In this document: positions 16,895-25,153 of the stretch, in pieces
Numbering within the stretch: the stretch's first letter is position 1
Layout of the letters: each line of letters starts with the position of its first letter
Origin: Streptomyces albipurpureus
GTDB lineage: Bacteria > Actinomycetota > Actinomycetes > Streptomycetales > Streptomycetaceae
Length of the DNA stretch: 44,048 nucleotides
Direction of reading: 5' to 3'
Assembly (NCBI RefSeq): GCF_023701525.1
Contig: NZ_JAMQAW010000036.1
Location: 1-44,048, forward strand
Position numbers and translations under genes: made by a program
Notes under the pieces: generated by a model
What the model was told of the DNA's origin: nothing
The model's database searches: none
The model's input: only the letters and a program-made list of their open reading frames with translations

Positions 16895-17901
16895 CGTCCC
16901 CACCGTGCCCGCTGGTGCGACGCGGTCACGGCCACCGGGGGGGTCGGTGCCGGGCGCGCTGGGATCCCGCGGGCACGTAGTCGGGCCCCGGCGATGGCGG
17001 CCAGCCCACCGAGCGCCACCGCTGCCCGGCGCCTGCGCGGCACCACGGAACGGCGGTGGAGCACCCTGAAGTCGTCATCGGCGATGGCCTCCAGGATGGA
17101 GCCGTAGAGCGTGAACGCCGTCCGGATGCAGGGCCGGGCGCGGGGGTCGAGCATGTCCACTCCCGGTTCGGCCTCCCGGTAGACGCCCTTGGTCAGCTCG
17201 GAGGCAGCCAACAGGGCTTGGCGGATGCGGGGATCGGTGCGGCCGGTCTCCCGGCTCCAGTACAGCAGTTCGCGGTCGACGCCATGGGCGGCCAGGAGGT
17301 CCTCGGGCAGATAGACCCGGCCCCGGTCCAGGTCTTCGCCCACATCGCGGAGGAAGTTGGTCAGTTGGAAGGCCACCCCGAGGGCGGCGGCATGGGGCGC
17401 CGCTTCCTCGCGGGGCACCACCGTGCCCAGCACCGGCAGCATCTGCAGTCCGATCACGGCCGCCGAGCCATGCATATAGCCGCTCAGATCATCGTAGGTC
17501 GGGTAGTGGGTGACCTCCAGATCGCTGCGCATGGAGTGCATGAAGTCGGCGAAGAGCCGGGCGGGGATGTCATGGGTGCGGGCCGTGTGGGCGAGCGCGC
17601 GGACCACCGGTTCGGTGCTGTGGCCGTCGCGCAGCCCGGTGGCGAGCTGCCGTTCGAGGTCGGCCAGGGCACGGTCGCGCTCCTGGGGTGGCGCGCCCGA
17701 ATCGAGGTCGTCGACGATGTCATCGGCCCAGCGGGCGAAACCGTAGAGCGCGTGGACGGCCGATCGGCGCTCGACGGGGAGCAGCCGGGTGGCGAGGAAG
17801 TAGGTCTTCCCGTGCCGGGCGTTGAGGAGTCGGCAGTGGGTGTAGTCGGCGCGCAGCTCCGGGTCCGTGATGCCTCCCGCATCGAGTTCTCGCCGGGTCA
17901 T
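16891..17901 (-). CDS. crtB: Phytoene synthase
   Basis: Joins two geranylgeranyl diphosphate molecules to 15-cis-phytoene. The 336-residue protein has the first aspartate-rich region RWADDIVDDLDSG (about 56-68) and the second signature FLRDVGEDLDRGRVYLPEDLL (about 183-203), both typical of squalene/phytoene synthases. A basic, Pro-rich tail of about 50 residues follows. The ATG at 17901 overlaps the crtI stop by 4 bp, and AAGGCAG precedes it. It is the third gene of crtE-crtI-crtB-crtV. Confidence 0.96.
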   Translation of the reverse strand: MTRRELDAGGITDPELRADYTHCRLLNARHGKTYFLATRLLPVERRSAVHALYGFARWADDIVDDLDSGAPPQERDRALADLERQLATGLRDGHSTEPVVRALAHTARTHDIPARLFADFMHSMRSDLEVTHYPTYDDLSGYMHGSAAVIGLQMLPVLGTVVPREEAAPHAAALGVAFQLTNFLRDVGEDLDRGRVYLPEDLLAAHGVDRELLYWSRETGRTDPRIRQALLAASELTKGVYREAEPGVDMLDPRARPCIRTAFTLYGSILEAIADDDFRVLHRRSVVPRRRRAAVALGGLAAIAGARLRARGIPARPAPTPPVAVTASHQRARWGR

Positions 17902-19475
17902 CGGATCTGCCTTTCCGGGTGCGGGGCCGTACCGCTCGACAGTGGCGCGGGTACGGGTGCGGCCTGGGTACGGGTGCGAGTGCGGGGGCGCTGGGCGAGC
18001 CCGGTGATACGGGCGGCGGCGAGCTTTCCGGAGATCAGGACCGTGGGGACGCCGACTCCCGGGGTGGTGCCGCAGCCGGCGAGCACGGCGTTCTCGATGC
18101 CGCGCACCAGGTTCCGCGGCCGGAAGGGGCCGGTCTGGGCGAAGGTGTGCGCGGCGGAGAAGGGGGTGCCCGCCGCATGGCCCTGGGCGGTCCAGTCGGC
18201 GGGTGTGACCAGTTGTTCCGCCTCGATGGAGGCGCCGAAGCCATCGAGTCCCCGGCGCTCCAACTCGGCGATCAGGCTGTCCCGGTAGCGCGGGGCGAGA
18301 CCCTCCCAGTCGGCGGCCGACGGGCCGGTCTCGGTGTTGGGGCAGGGCGCCAGGACGTAGTGCAGATGCCGGCCGTCGGGGGCGAGGGAGGGATCGTGGG
18401 TGGTGGGTCGGGTGATCAGGAGCGAGGGATCGCTCATCAGCTGACCGGTGCGGGTGAGCTCGTCGAAGGTGCCCTTCCAGGCATCGCCGAACGAGATGGT
18501 GTGATGGCCGAGTTCGGGCCAGGTGCGATTGGTGCCCGCATGGATGATCACGGCGGACGGGGAGTGCCGCAGCCGGATCGGGCGGCGGGGGGTGCGGCCC
18601 AGCAGCGAGTAGACCACGGGTAGGTCGGGGCTGAGGACGACGGCGTCGCAGGCCAGTTCTTCGCCGGAGGCCAGCTGTACGGCGGTGACCCGGCCGCCGG
18701 AGCGGCGCAGGCCGCTGGCCTCGGTGTCGTAGTGGAAGACCGCGCCCGCGTCCCCTGCCGAGTCGGCCATCGCGCGGGGGAGGGCGTGCATGCCGCCGCG
18801 CGGGAAGTAGACGCCGGCCACCGTGTCCATATAGGCGATCACGGCATAGGCGGCGAGGGCTCGGGCGGGCGGTACTCCGGCGTAGAGGGCCTGGAAGGAG
18901 AAGACCCGGCGCAGTCGGGGGTCGGCGAGGAAGCGGCCGATCTGGCCGTCGAGGGTGCCGAAGGCGCGAAGGGCGGCGAGCCGGGCGAGGTCCGGGTGGA
19001 GGAGTTGGAGGGGCGAGTCGAAGTTGGTGTCGATAAAGCGACGCATCTGGGCCTGGTAGAGGGCCTCAAGCCAGTGGCGCAACCGACGGTAGCCGGCCGC
19101 TTCGCCCGGACCGGCGAAGCGGCGGATCTCCTCTTCCATGGCGTCCGCGCCGGTGTGCACGTCCAGTTGGGAGCCATCGGCGAAGCGGGCGTGGTAGGCG
19201 GGGTGCAGTTCGGTCAGCTCCAGGCGGTCGGCCAGCGAGTCACCCACCGCGGCGAAGGCCTCATCGGCGAGTTCGGGCATGGTCAGAACGGTGGGGCCGG
19301 TGTCGATGTGATAGCCGCCGACGCGGGTGCGGCCGGCGCGGCCACCGGGCTGCGATGAGCGTTCCACGACCGTCACCCGACGCCCGGCGCCCAGCAGATG
19401 GAGGGTGGCGGCCAGCCCGGACAGACCGGCTCCGATGACGACCACATGGTCGGTTGCTCCGCGTACGGTCTTCAT
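17898..19475 (-). CDS. crtI: Phytoene desaturase
   Basis: FAD enzyme that carries out the desaturations from phytoene to lycopene. The 525-residue protein opens with VVVIGAGLSGLAATLHLLGAG followed by VVERSSQPGGRAGR (about 11-45). It ends with the CrtI C-terminal FAD segment ENAVLAGCGTTPGVGVPTV (about 470-490) and a short Arg/Thr/Pro tail. The ATG overlaps the crtE stop by 4 bp and has a GGAGG ribosome-binding site five bases upstream, so it can be translated well on its own. Confidence 0.96.
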   Translation of the reverse strand: MKTVRGATDHVVVIGAGLSGLAATLHLLGAGRRVTVVERSSQPGGRAGRTRVGGYHIDTGPTVLTMPELADEAFAAVGDSLADRLELTELHPAYHARFADGSQLDVHTGADAMEEEIRRFAGPGEAAGYRRLRHWLEALYQAQMRRFIDTNFDSPLQLLHPDLARLAALRAFGTLDGQIGRFLADPRLRRVFSFQALYAGVPPARALAAYAVIAYMDTVAGVYFPRGGMHALPRAMADSAGDAGAVFHYDTEASGLRRSGGRVTAVQLASGEELACDAVVLSPDLPVVYSLLGRTPRRPIRLRHSPSAVIIHAGTNRTWPELGHHTISFGDAWKGTFDELTRTGQLMSDPSLLITRPTTHDPSLAPDGRHLHYVLAPCPNTETGPSAADWEGLAPRYRDSLIAELERRGLDGFGASIEAEQLVTPADWTAQGHAAGTPFSAAHTFAQTGPFRPRNLVRGIENAVLAGCGTTPGVGVPTVLISGKLAAARITGLAQRPRTRTRTQAAPVPAPLSSGTAPHPERQIR

Positions 19476-20944
19476 TCCCGGCCTCCGATGGGTGGGGTTG
19501 CCCGATGGCCCGGGGTGGGGGGAGCGCTCTGGTCGGTGGTCCGGACGGGGCCTTCGGTTCCCGACGGTGTCCGGGCGTGGGCCAGGGCGGGCTCTTCGAC
19601 ACCGCTGGGTCGCGGTGCCGCGTGGGGCGCCTTGGCTTCGGGCTGTGGGGCGTCGCCAGCGGTCTCAGCGGCTGGGGTGCCCGCGGCCCGTTCGATGAGC
19701 CGGGTCAGCGCGGGGACGATGTGCGGCTCGCACCGTACGGAGTTGAGATGGCGGATGCCCAGTTCGACCAGTCGGCCGATCTTGTCCTCGACGGCGGCGC
19801 GCGCTCCGGTCCGCTCGATGGCGTCGCGCAGGGCGGCCAGTTCGGTGTCGCTGAGCGGTGTGGGACGGGGTTCGCGAGTGAGCGCTCGGACCGCGTGGTG
19901 ATCGCCGGTCGACTTCGCCAGTTGGACGGCGGCGGCGCGCAGATAGGTGGGTTTTCCGTCGCGGAGATCGTCGCCGGATGGCTTACCGGTGATCGCCGGG
20001 TCGCCGAAGACACCGAGCAGGTCGTCCCGCAACTGGAACGCGATGCCCGCGCAGCGACCCGCCGAGCGGAGCGCGGACGTGGTGGCCTCATCGGCTCCCG
20101 CGAGGGCGGCGCCCAGCGCGAGCGGGCGTTCCACGGTGTAGAGGGCGCTCTTGAGCCCGGCGATCCGGACGGCCTGGGCGACTTCGGATGAGCGGTTGGC
20201 CTGGGCGTGCATATCGAGGTACTGACCCGCGACCAGTTCCGTGCGCATCGCCTGCCATTCCTGGTGGACGCGCATGCCCTGGACGCAGGAGAGCGCGGTG
20301 ACGGTCATCAGGTCATCGGCCCAGGACAGCGCGAGGTCACCGCAGAGCACGGCGGCCGCGGTGCCGAAAGACGCACTCGATCCGCGCATCCGGGCGTGGG
20401 CGTGCAGTTCTGCGAATCCGGCGTGGACGGCGGGGGCGCCCCGGCGTATCGGTGATTCGTCCATGACGTCGTCGTGGATCAGGGCACAGCCCTGGAGGAG
20501 TTCGAGCGCGGCTCCGAGCTGGAGGGCCGCATCGGCCTGAGGGCCGTCGGCGGTGCCTCCGCCGACCCGCCAGCCCCACCACACAAACCCCGCTCTCAGC
20601 CGCTTGCCGCCGCGCAGTACGAAGTCGGCGAGCCTTCCGGCCACCTCTTCGGCGAAGACGGAGTCGATGCGGGCGGCTTGGTCGACGCGGTCTCGTAGAT
20701 GCTGTCGAAGGACCTTCTCAACGGCGGCGGCGAGACCGGATTCGGCACCTGGGCCCGCTGCCGGTGGGGTACCGGGCAGCGGATCGCGGAGCCGGCTGCC
20801 CATGTCCAGCGGGATCGCCTTGGCTGTCGGCGCTGTCGGTGTTTCCGGTGCCGTTGGTGTTTTCGGTGCCTGAGCGGGTTGGGCCGGCTTCGGCTGGGAT
20901 GTCCGCGTCGCCTGTGTTGGCTGTGTCGTCTGTGTTTCGATCAT
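19472..20944 (-). CDS. crtE: Geranylgeranyl diphosphate synthase, with low-complexity extensions
   Basis: Polyprenyl synthase that makes the C20 precursor for phytoene. From the ATG at 20944 (490 aa) the first aspartate-rich motif is DDVMD at about 158-162 (LIHDDVMDESPIRRG). The second is the shortened DDLLG at about 307-311 (FQLRDDLLGVFGD), common in actinobacterial GGPP synthases. The first 45 residues are a Thr/Pro/Gln-rich low-complexity leader, and about 70 residues after 420 are a disordered Pro/Ala tail, making it longer than a typical enzyme of about 350-420. GAAGGGGG is the ribosome-binding site. It is the first gene of crtEIBV. The 450 bp upstream (20945-21394) contains no supported gene, only a likely promoter next to the start. 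Confidence 0.94.
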   Translation of the reverse strand: MIETQTTQPTQATRTSQPKPAQPAQAPKTPTAPETPTAPTAKAIPLDMGSRLRDPLPGTPPAAGPGAESGLAAAVEKVLRQHLRDRVDQAARIDSVFAEEVAGRLADFVLRGGKRLRAGFVWWGWRVGGGTADGPQADAALQLGAALELLQGCALIHDDVMDESPIRRGAPAVHAGFAELHAHARMRGSSASFGTAAAVLCGDLALSWADDLMTVTALSCVQGMRVHQEWQAMRTELVAGQYLDMHAQANRSSEVAQAVRIAGLKSALYTVERPLALGAALAGADEATTSALRSAGRCAGIAFQLRDDLLGVFGDPAITGKPSGDDLRDGKPTYLRAAAVQLAKSTGDHHAVRALTREPRPTPLSDTELAALRDAIERTGARAAVEDKIGRLVELGIRHLNSVRCEPHIVPALTRLIERAAGTPAAETAGDAPQPEAKAPHAAPRPSGVEEPALAHARTPSGTEGPVRTTDQSAPPTPGHRATPPIGGRE

Positions 20945-20965
20945 GCATACCCCCTTCGTTCGTTG

Positions 20966-20995
20966 CGACGAATGCACTGGACACTGACTGTTCGG
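20966..20995 (-). promoter_or_regulatory. Candidate ECF-type promoter of crtE
   Basis: On the minus strand CCGAAC (20995-20990) is followed after 19 bases by CGTC (20970-20967), an arrangement like ECF sigma promoters (GAAC...CGTC). The -10 side CATTCGTCG differs by one base from CATGCGTCG, which occurs twice between litR and the sigma gene. It sits about 25 bases before the crtE start. Assignment to the LitS-like sigma factor or to LitR is inference. Confidence 0.35.
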
Positions 20996-21394
20996 CCAAA
21001 ACCGCGTGTCTGGATGCGGTGATGTCTGCCCGTTCGGCGCGGAACCTGGCGTTGCTTCGCCCCTATGGGCGCGTCAGGGCGCCGAAAGAGCGGGCGGGGG
21101 CGGCCGGGGTGCCGAGCCATGAGCGGGCCGGAGCGCGGTGGGGCAGCGCGCCGCAGAGCCACCGTGCGGCGGTGGACTCGGATGGCGCGCGGGTGGACCC
21201 GGGCGCCCGCAGGGGAGGTCGACGCGGTGGGTGGCAGTCCGCTCCTGGAGAGGCCGCGCCGGCGCAGCGGGTGAGCTGATCAGCCTGGGTGGCGATCCCC
21301 TGCGGGGGCGGCGGCGCGGAGCCTCTGCCGTCGGCTCCTACCGGGCGAGCAGCCTGGGGGCGACGGACGCGCCGGGGCGCGGTGGCCCGTCCGC

Positions 21395-21850
21395 TCAGTC
21401 TTCGGAGCAGCTGAAGTCGTCGGGCGAGGTGTTGATCCGGGTCAGTAGGCCGCGCAGAGTGGCGCGTTCCCGGTCGGAGAGGTCGGTGAACAGCTCCCCT
21501 TCGACCTCCGCGAGGACCTCGTCCGATCTGCGCAGGGCGGCGACCCCGGAAGGCGTTATCTCCACGATATGGCGGCGGCGGTCCGCGGGATCGCGGCGAC
21601 GCAGGGCGAGCTCCTCGCGCTCCAGGTCGTTGAGGACGGCCACCAGCACGCTGGGGTCGACCTCCAGCATGTCGATCAGCGCCTGCTGGCTCACCGGGCC
21701 GGAGTCCAAGTGCTTCAACGTCATCATGTGCCGGGGGGTGAGCCCGCTGGAGACCAGCGCGCTCCGCAGCAGCACCTGGGCGCTTGCACCATGCCTGGCC
21801 AGCAGAAAGGCCAGACCCTCGACCATCTCTTCCGCCTTGCGCGCCACCAT
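21395..21850 (-). CDS. MarR-family transcriptional regulator
   Basis: A 151-residue winged-helix regulator. Residues about 40-100 hold the DNA-binding domain (MMTLKHLDSGPVSQQALIDML as helix-turn-helix start, and the wing RRRDPADRRRHIVEITPSG). Helices at both ends should form the dimer interface. It ends in DDFSCSED with one Cys, so redox sensing is possible but not shown. ATG at 21850 with an AGGG ribosome-binding site. It is divergent from the DoxX gene, with an inverted repeat between them, so autoregulation and control of DoxX are likely. Confidence 0.92.
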   Translation of the reverse strand: MVARKAEEMVEGLAFLLARHGASAQVLLRSALVSSGLTPRHMMTLKHLDSGPVSQQALIDMLEVDPSVLVAVLNDLEREELALRRRDPADRRRHIVEITPSGVAALRRSDEVLAEVEGELFTDLSDRERATLRGLLTRINTSPDDFSCSED

Positions 21851-21889
21851 ATCAATACCCTAACAGGCCTCCATTACCCGGATCCTTCA

Positions 21890-21911
21890 ATCGTTGTTAT
21901 GGTTCAACGAT
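21890..21911. promoter_or_regulatory. Likely MarR operator between the MarR and DoxX genes
   Basis: Inverted repeat ATCGTTG (21890-21896) and CAACGAT (21905-21911) with an eight-base spacer. A further GTTCAAC half-site follows at about 21920. The region is AT-rich in an otherwise GC-rich sequence and lies in the 89-bp divergent gap, overlapping the place where both promoters must be. Confidence 0.6.
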
Positions 21912-21939
21912 ATTTTGAGTTCAACTATAGGAGGTCCCC

Positions 21940-22290
21940 ATGTATGTCGCCTATGTGGTCGTCGCCGTGCTGTTCGCCCTGATCCTCGCCGGCTCCGGGC
22001 GGGGCAAGTTGGTCCGGGAGAAGCGGGTGACCGAGACCATCACCGGGCTCGGTGTGCCGCTGAGCTGGTTCGTTCCCCTGGCGCTGCTGGAGATCGCCGC
22101 CGCCGTCGGCCTGCTCGCCGGCATCTTCTACCGCCCGCTCGGCATCGCCGCGGGCATCGGCGCGGTCCTCTACTTCGTCGGAGCCGTGATCGCCCATCTG
22201 CGGGCCAAGGACACCAAGGGCACCGTGGCCCCGGGTGTGATGCTCCTCTTCTCCGCCGCACCGGTGGTCCTCGGCTTCCTGTCCCTGTGA
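21940..22290 (+). CDS. DoxX-family membrane protein
   Basis: A 116-residue protein with four hydrophobic helices (about 2-19, 45-63, 67-86 and 97-114) and the short charged loop KLVREKRVTETI typical of DoxX-like proteins. Family members are often linked to redox or thiol stress and to aromatic or quinone detoxification; a specific role cannot be given. The ribosome-binding site AGGAGG is strong. It is divergently paired with a MarR regulator, a common arrangement for inducible detoxification genes. It lies between the crt operons and the litR locus but is probably not part of carotenoid synthesis. Confidence 0.85.
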   Translation: MYVAYVVVAVLFALILAGSGRGKLVREKRVTETITGLGVPLSWFVPLALLEIAAAVGLLAGIFYRPLGIAAGIGAVLYFVGAVIAHLRAKDTKGTVAPGVMLLFSAAPVVLGFLSL

Positions 22291-22332
22291 AACCCGCCGC
22301 GCCGGGGCGAGCCCGCCTTCGCAGGTCCGCCC

Positions 22333-22380
22333 CCCGGAGCTTTCCCGGGTCCGGCTCCCGGAGCTTTCCCGAGTCCGGCG
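22333..22380. repeat. 24-bp tandem repeat
   Basis: CCCGGAGCTTTCCCGGGTCC plus GGCT (22333-22356) is followed at once by a second copy with two mismatches (22357-22380). It lies between the convergent DoxX and litR genes. The unit contains the palindrome CCCGGG, so the RNA could fold and act as a terminator on either side. Confidence 0.7.
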
Positions 22381-22428
22381 CCAAGAGCGGGAGGGCCCGC
22401 GGCACAGGGGCCTGACCAGGCGCGCCGG

Positions 22429-23412
22429 CTACCGGATCGAACCCAGGACCACGAGCGCTTCTTCCAGGCCAAGGGGCCGGACCGTGCCCGGCACATGGGG
22501 GCCGGCCCAGCCCGGGCCGGCCGTCAGTACCAGGGGCGCTCGACGGGCGCCGCGCACGCCCCAGCGCATCCCGGCGACATGCTGGGCGAGCGGCCGACTC
22601 GCCGTCGTACGGGACTGCGCCCACAACACCACCGCCGCCGGCCCCATTCTGCGAACCGCTCCGTCCAGCGCCTCGAAGGGCAGTGCCGCACCGAACATCC
22701 GCACCGGGAGGTCGCGTTCCATCAGGGCGGCGGCCAGGGCCTCCAGCGGGAGCGTGTGCCCCTCCCCGGGTACGCAGGCGAGCAGTACGGGTGGGCCCGC
22801 CCGTACCGGTGACGGTGCCGCATGGGTTCGGCGCAGCGCGCTGGAGACATGCCAGGAGAGCAGGTGCTCGACCTCGATATAGCGTTCGCCGACGCTCTCC
22901 CACTTGCGGCCCACGGCCATCAGCGTGGGCACGATGACCTCGTTCCAGGCCGTGACCAGCCCGTGGTCGGCTATGGCCGAGGCGAGCAGGTCGTCCACGG
23001 AGTCGGCGTCAAGCCGCAGTGCCGCCCGGGCCAGTCCCCGGCACTCCTGGCGTACGTCCGCGAGTTGTAGGCCCGTGCCGCCACCGCGGCGACGGCCGCC
23101 CTCAGGCGCGGCCCCCGGTCGCCCGGCCGGCGAAGGCGTACGGTCCGCCCGCTCGGTGGTCGCCGAGGTACGGGCGATACGGGCGGCCTCGGCCGGTGGG
23201 AGGCCCGTACTGGTCAGGGCGCACATCCGCGCGAGCACCGCGATGTCCGGTTCCCGCCAGCGCCGGTGCTTGCCGCCCACATGGGCCGCGGGTCCTATCC
23301 CGTACCGCTGGTCCCAGGAGCGCAGGGTGGTGGGAGCGACGCCCAGGCGTCTGGCCACCGCCCCCGTGGTGAGGCCGGCGCCATCGCCGACCGGCTCGGT
23401 GCGAGTGCCCAT
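22429..23412 (-). CDS. litR: LitR, adenosylcobalamin-binding MerR-type light sensor
   Basis: Transcription factor of the CarH/LitR class. From the ATG at 23412 (327 aa), residues about 14-75 form a MerR helix-turn-helix (TTGAVARRLGVAPTTLRSWDQRYGIGP). Residues about 120-195 form the helical cap with Trp171 and Glu182-His183 (W...EVEHLLSWH). Residues 208-327 are the Rossmann-like cobalamin domain with GEGHTLPL, whose His219 aligns with the lower B12 ligand. In the family, light breaks the Co-C bond, changing the oligomer and releasing DNA. The start has no clear ribosome-binding site and may be leaderless. It is divergent from an ECF sigma gene with a direct repeat between, matching known litR-litS organisation. 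Confidence 0.92.
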   Translation of the reverse strand: MGTRTEPVGDGAGLTTGAVARRLGVAPTTLRSWDQRYGIGPAAHVGGKHRRWREPDIAVLARMCALTSTGLPPAEAARIARTSATTERADRTPSPAGRPGAAPEGGRRRGGGTGLQLADVRQECRGLARAALRLDADSVDDLLASAIADHGLVTAWNEVIVPTLMAVGRKWESVGERYIEVEHLLSWHVSSALRRTHAAPSPVRAGPPVLLACVPGEGHTLPLEALAAALMERDLPVRMFGAALPFEALDGAVRRMGPAAVVLWAQSRTTASRPLAQHVAGMRWGVRGARRAPLVLTAGPGWAGPHVPGTVRPLGLEEALVVLGSIR

Positions 23413-23423
23413 CGATGGATCAT

Positions 23424-23444
23424 ACGACGCATGAACGACGCATG
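23424..23444. promoter_or_regulatory. Direct repeat, candidate LitR operator
   Basis: ACGACGCATG occurs twice (23424-23433, 23435-23444), spaced 11 bases, one helical turn. A weaker third copy (GAACGCCGCGTT) follows at 23447-23458. It begins 11 bases before the litR ATG, so a protein bound here could repress litR directly and act on the divergent sigma gene. CarH/LitR proteins are known to bind direct-repeat-like sites as tetramers; the link here is inference. Confidence 0.6.
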
Positions 23445-23580
23445 TTGAACGCCGCGTTTGTGGAACCCAACACTGGGACACCCGCCCCGGGACGCCCCCG
23501 TTGTCCCGGGTCGGGTCGCACAGAACGGAGCCGGGCCGCCCCGGACGGCCCGCCCCGAACCGGGCAGAGGGAGCGATGGC

Positions 23581-24204
23581 ATGGGCACCACATCACTGTC
23601 CGGACCGTCCGGGTCGGCCGGCCTCCGCCATCCGCCGGTCGAGGAGACGCGGGAGTGCGAACTCCTCGCCGCCGGGCTGCTGAACGGTGACGAGCGATGC
23701 TTCGCGGCCATCTACCGGCGTTGGGGACCCCTGGTGCACACCCTTGCCTCCCGCACCCTCGGGGACGCCCGCGAGGCGGAGGACGTCACCCAGCAGGTGT
23801 TCCTCGCCGCCTGGCGCGGGCGCGGCGGCTTCCGGCCGGAGCGCGGTCCCCTCGGCGCCTGGCTGGTGGGCATCACCCGTCGTAAGACCGTGGACGCGCT
23901 GGCCGCCCGCAGCCGGCGCGGTGAGCTGGCCACCGCTGCCGCGCAGTCCCCCGCCCGGCGCTCAGCCCACGATGTCGCCGCCTCTCCGGAGAGTGCGTTG
24001 GACCGGGTGCTCATCGCCGATGAGCTGAGCAGGCTCCCCGGGCCTCAGCGCGAGGTGCTGTGCCTCGCCTTCTACGAGGACCTCACCCAGGCACAGATCG
24101 CGGAGCGAACCGGTATCCCCCTGGGCACCGTGAAGAGCCACGCACGACGTGGACTGCATCGACTGCGTCGGCGGATCTCCGAGGGCGGCGAGAGCGGCGG
24201 CTGA
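23581..24204 (+). CDS. litS: ECF sigma factor, LitS-like
   Basis: Extracytoplasmic-function sigma factor of 207 residues. Region 2 spans about 43-108 (FAAIYRRWGPLVHTLASRTLG, AEDVTQQVFLAAWRG, GAWLVGITRRKTVDAL). Region 4 spans about 147-200, with the helix-turn-helix LTQAQIAERTGIPLGTVKSHARRGLHRLR. The ATG at 23581 follows AGGGAGCG. It is divergent from litR and followed by an anti-sigma gene 172 bp downstream. In S. coelicolor the LitS sigma made on illumination transcribes the crt genes; assignment here rests on synteny and is well supported. The gap to the anti-sigma gene suggests an extra promoter. Confidence 0.88.
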   Translation: MGTTSLSGPSGSAGLRHPPVEETRECELLAAGLLNGDERCFAAIYRRWGPLVHTLASRTLGDAREAEDVTQQVFLAAWRGRGGFRPERGPLGAWLVGITRRKTVDALAARSRRGELATAAAQSPARRSAHDVAASPESALDRVLIADELSRLPGPQREVLCLAFYEDLTQAQIAERTGIPLGTVKSHARRGLHRLRRRISEGGESGG

Positions 24205-24376
24205 CCCGCCTCACCCGGCGCGGTGGCGATCAGCGACAACGGGTGCGGTCGGTAGCGCTGGAGTCCTGCGCCCCAGGACCGGTTGACCGTCGCCGAACCG
24301 GCACGCGGTCAGCCCCGGTGATGGCGGTGTCGGGGCTTTCCATCGGCCGTGCCGGTGCGGAGTTAAGGAGCAGCGC

Positions 24377-25129
24377 GTGGCCGAGCACCTCGATCCGGAG
24401 GAGATGGTCGAGCTCGCCCTGGAACGGGTGTCCCCGCACGCGGCCGACCCCCGACTCGGGCACATCGCCCGCTGTCAGAGCTGTCGAGCGGAGTGGGCCG
24501 AGCTCCGTCGGGCGGCGCAGGCGGTACGCGACATCACCGCGGCGGACCTGCCGTCCCTCCCGCCCGAGCATGTGTGGGATTCCATCGCCCGCCAGCTCGG
24601 TCCCTGCTCACCGCCGCCCGGTGCCCGCCGCCCACCCCCCGTGCGGCGCTGGTCCACGGGGGCGCGCGGGCGGCTCGCCGCCGTCTGTCTGACCGCGGCC
24701 TTCTTTCTGGGCGGCGCGGTGATCTGGTGGGGGCCGTGGGACCAGCCCGCCGCGGTCCGCCCCCAGCAGCGGACCCAACTCGCCCCCTTCGGCGCCCAGC
24801 GCGCGCTGGGCACGGTGGAACTGGAACAGCGGGCAGGTGGGGAGCGCAACCTGCTGGTACGGGTCCGGGGACTGCCAGCCACCGCCGGCTACTTCGAGGT
24901 GTGGCTGATGGATCGTACGGCGGGCCGGATGATCGCCCTCGGGGTACTGGGGCCGAGCGGTTCGGCCACCCTGCCGCTGCCCCGGGGCGTCGATCTCGCG
25001 GTGTACGCGTTGGTCGATGTGTCCGCTCAGCCCTACAACGGGAATCCGGCCCACTCGGGACGGAGTCTGGTCCGCGGCCCGCTGTCCTTGGGCATCCCGT
25101 CCCCGGCCGATCGAGCACCCATCCCGTGA
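24377..25129 (+). CDS. Membrane anti-sigma factor, zinc-motif and RskA-like
   Basis: A 250-residue single-pass protein. The cytoplasmic head contains the zinc anti-sigma pattern His29-x3-Cys33-x2-Cys36 (HIARCQSC). One transmembrane helix lies at about 98-118. The outer domain at about 135-235 (LGTVELEQ, LLVRVRGLPATAGYFEVWL, PLPRGVDLAVYALVDVSAQP) matches the C-terminal domain of anti-sigma-K factors. It likely binds and holds the LitS-like sigma. GTG start with AAGGAG six bases upstream. The next gene follows by 24 bp, so the two are co-transcribed. What signal the outer domain senses is unknown. Confidence 0.87.
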   Translation: MAEHLDPEEMVELALERVSPHAADPRLGHIARCQSCRAEWAELRRAAQAVRDITAADLPSLPPEHVWDSIARQLGPCSPPPGARRPPPVRRWSTGARGRLAAVCLTAAFFLGGAVIWWGPWDQPAAVRPQQRTQLAPFGAQRALGTVELEQRAGGERNLLVRVRGLPATAGYFEVWLMDRTAGRMIALGVLGPSGSATLPLPRGVDLAVYALVDVSAQPYNGNPAHSGRSLVRGPLSLGIPSPADRAPIP

Positions 25130-25153
25130 CCAGCGCCAAGGACGGGAGATGGG

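Noticed and set aside
20978..21394. Frames in the crtE-MarR gap, such as the plus-strand one from 20764
   Set aside because: No ribosome-binding site or family similarity, and mostly antisense; treated as a gene-free upstream region.
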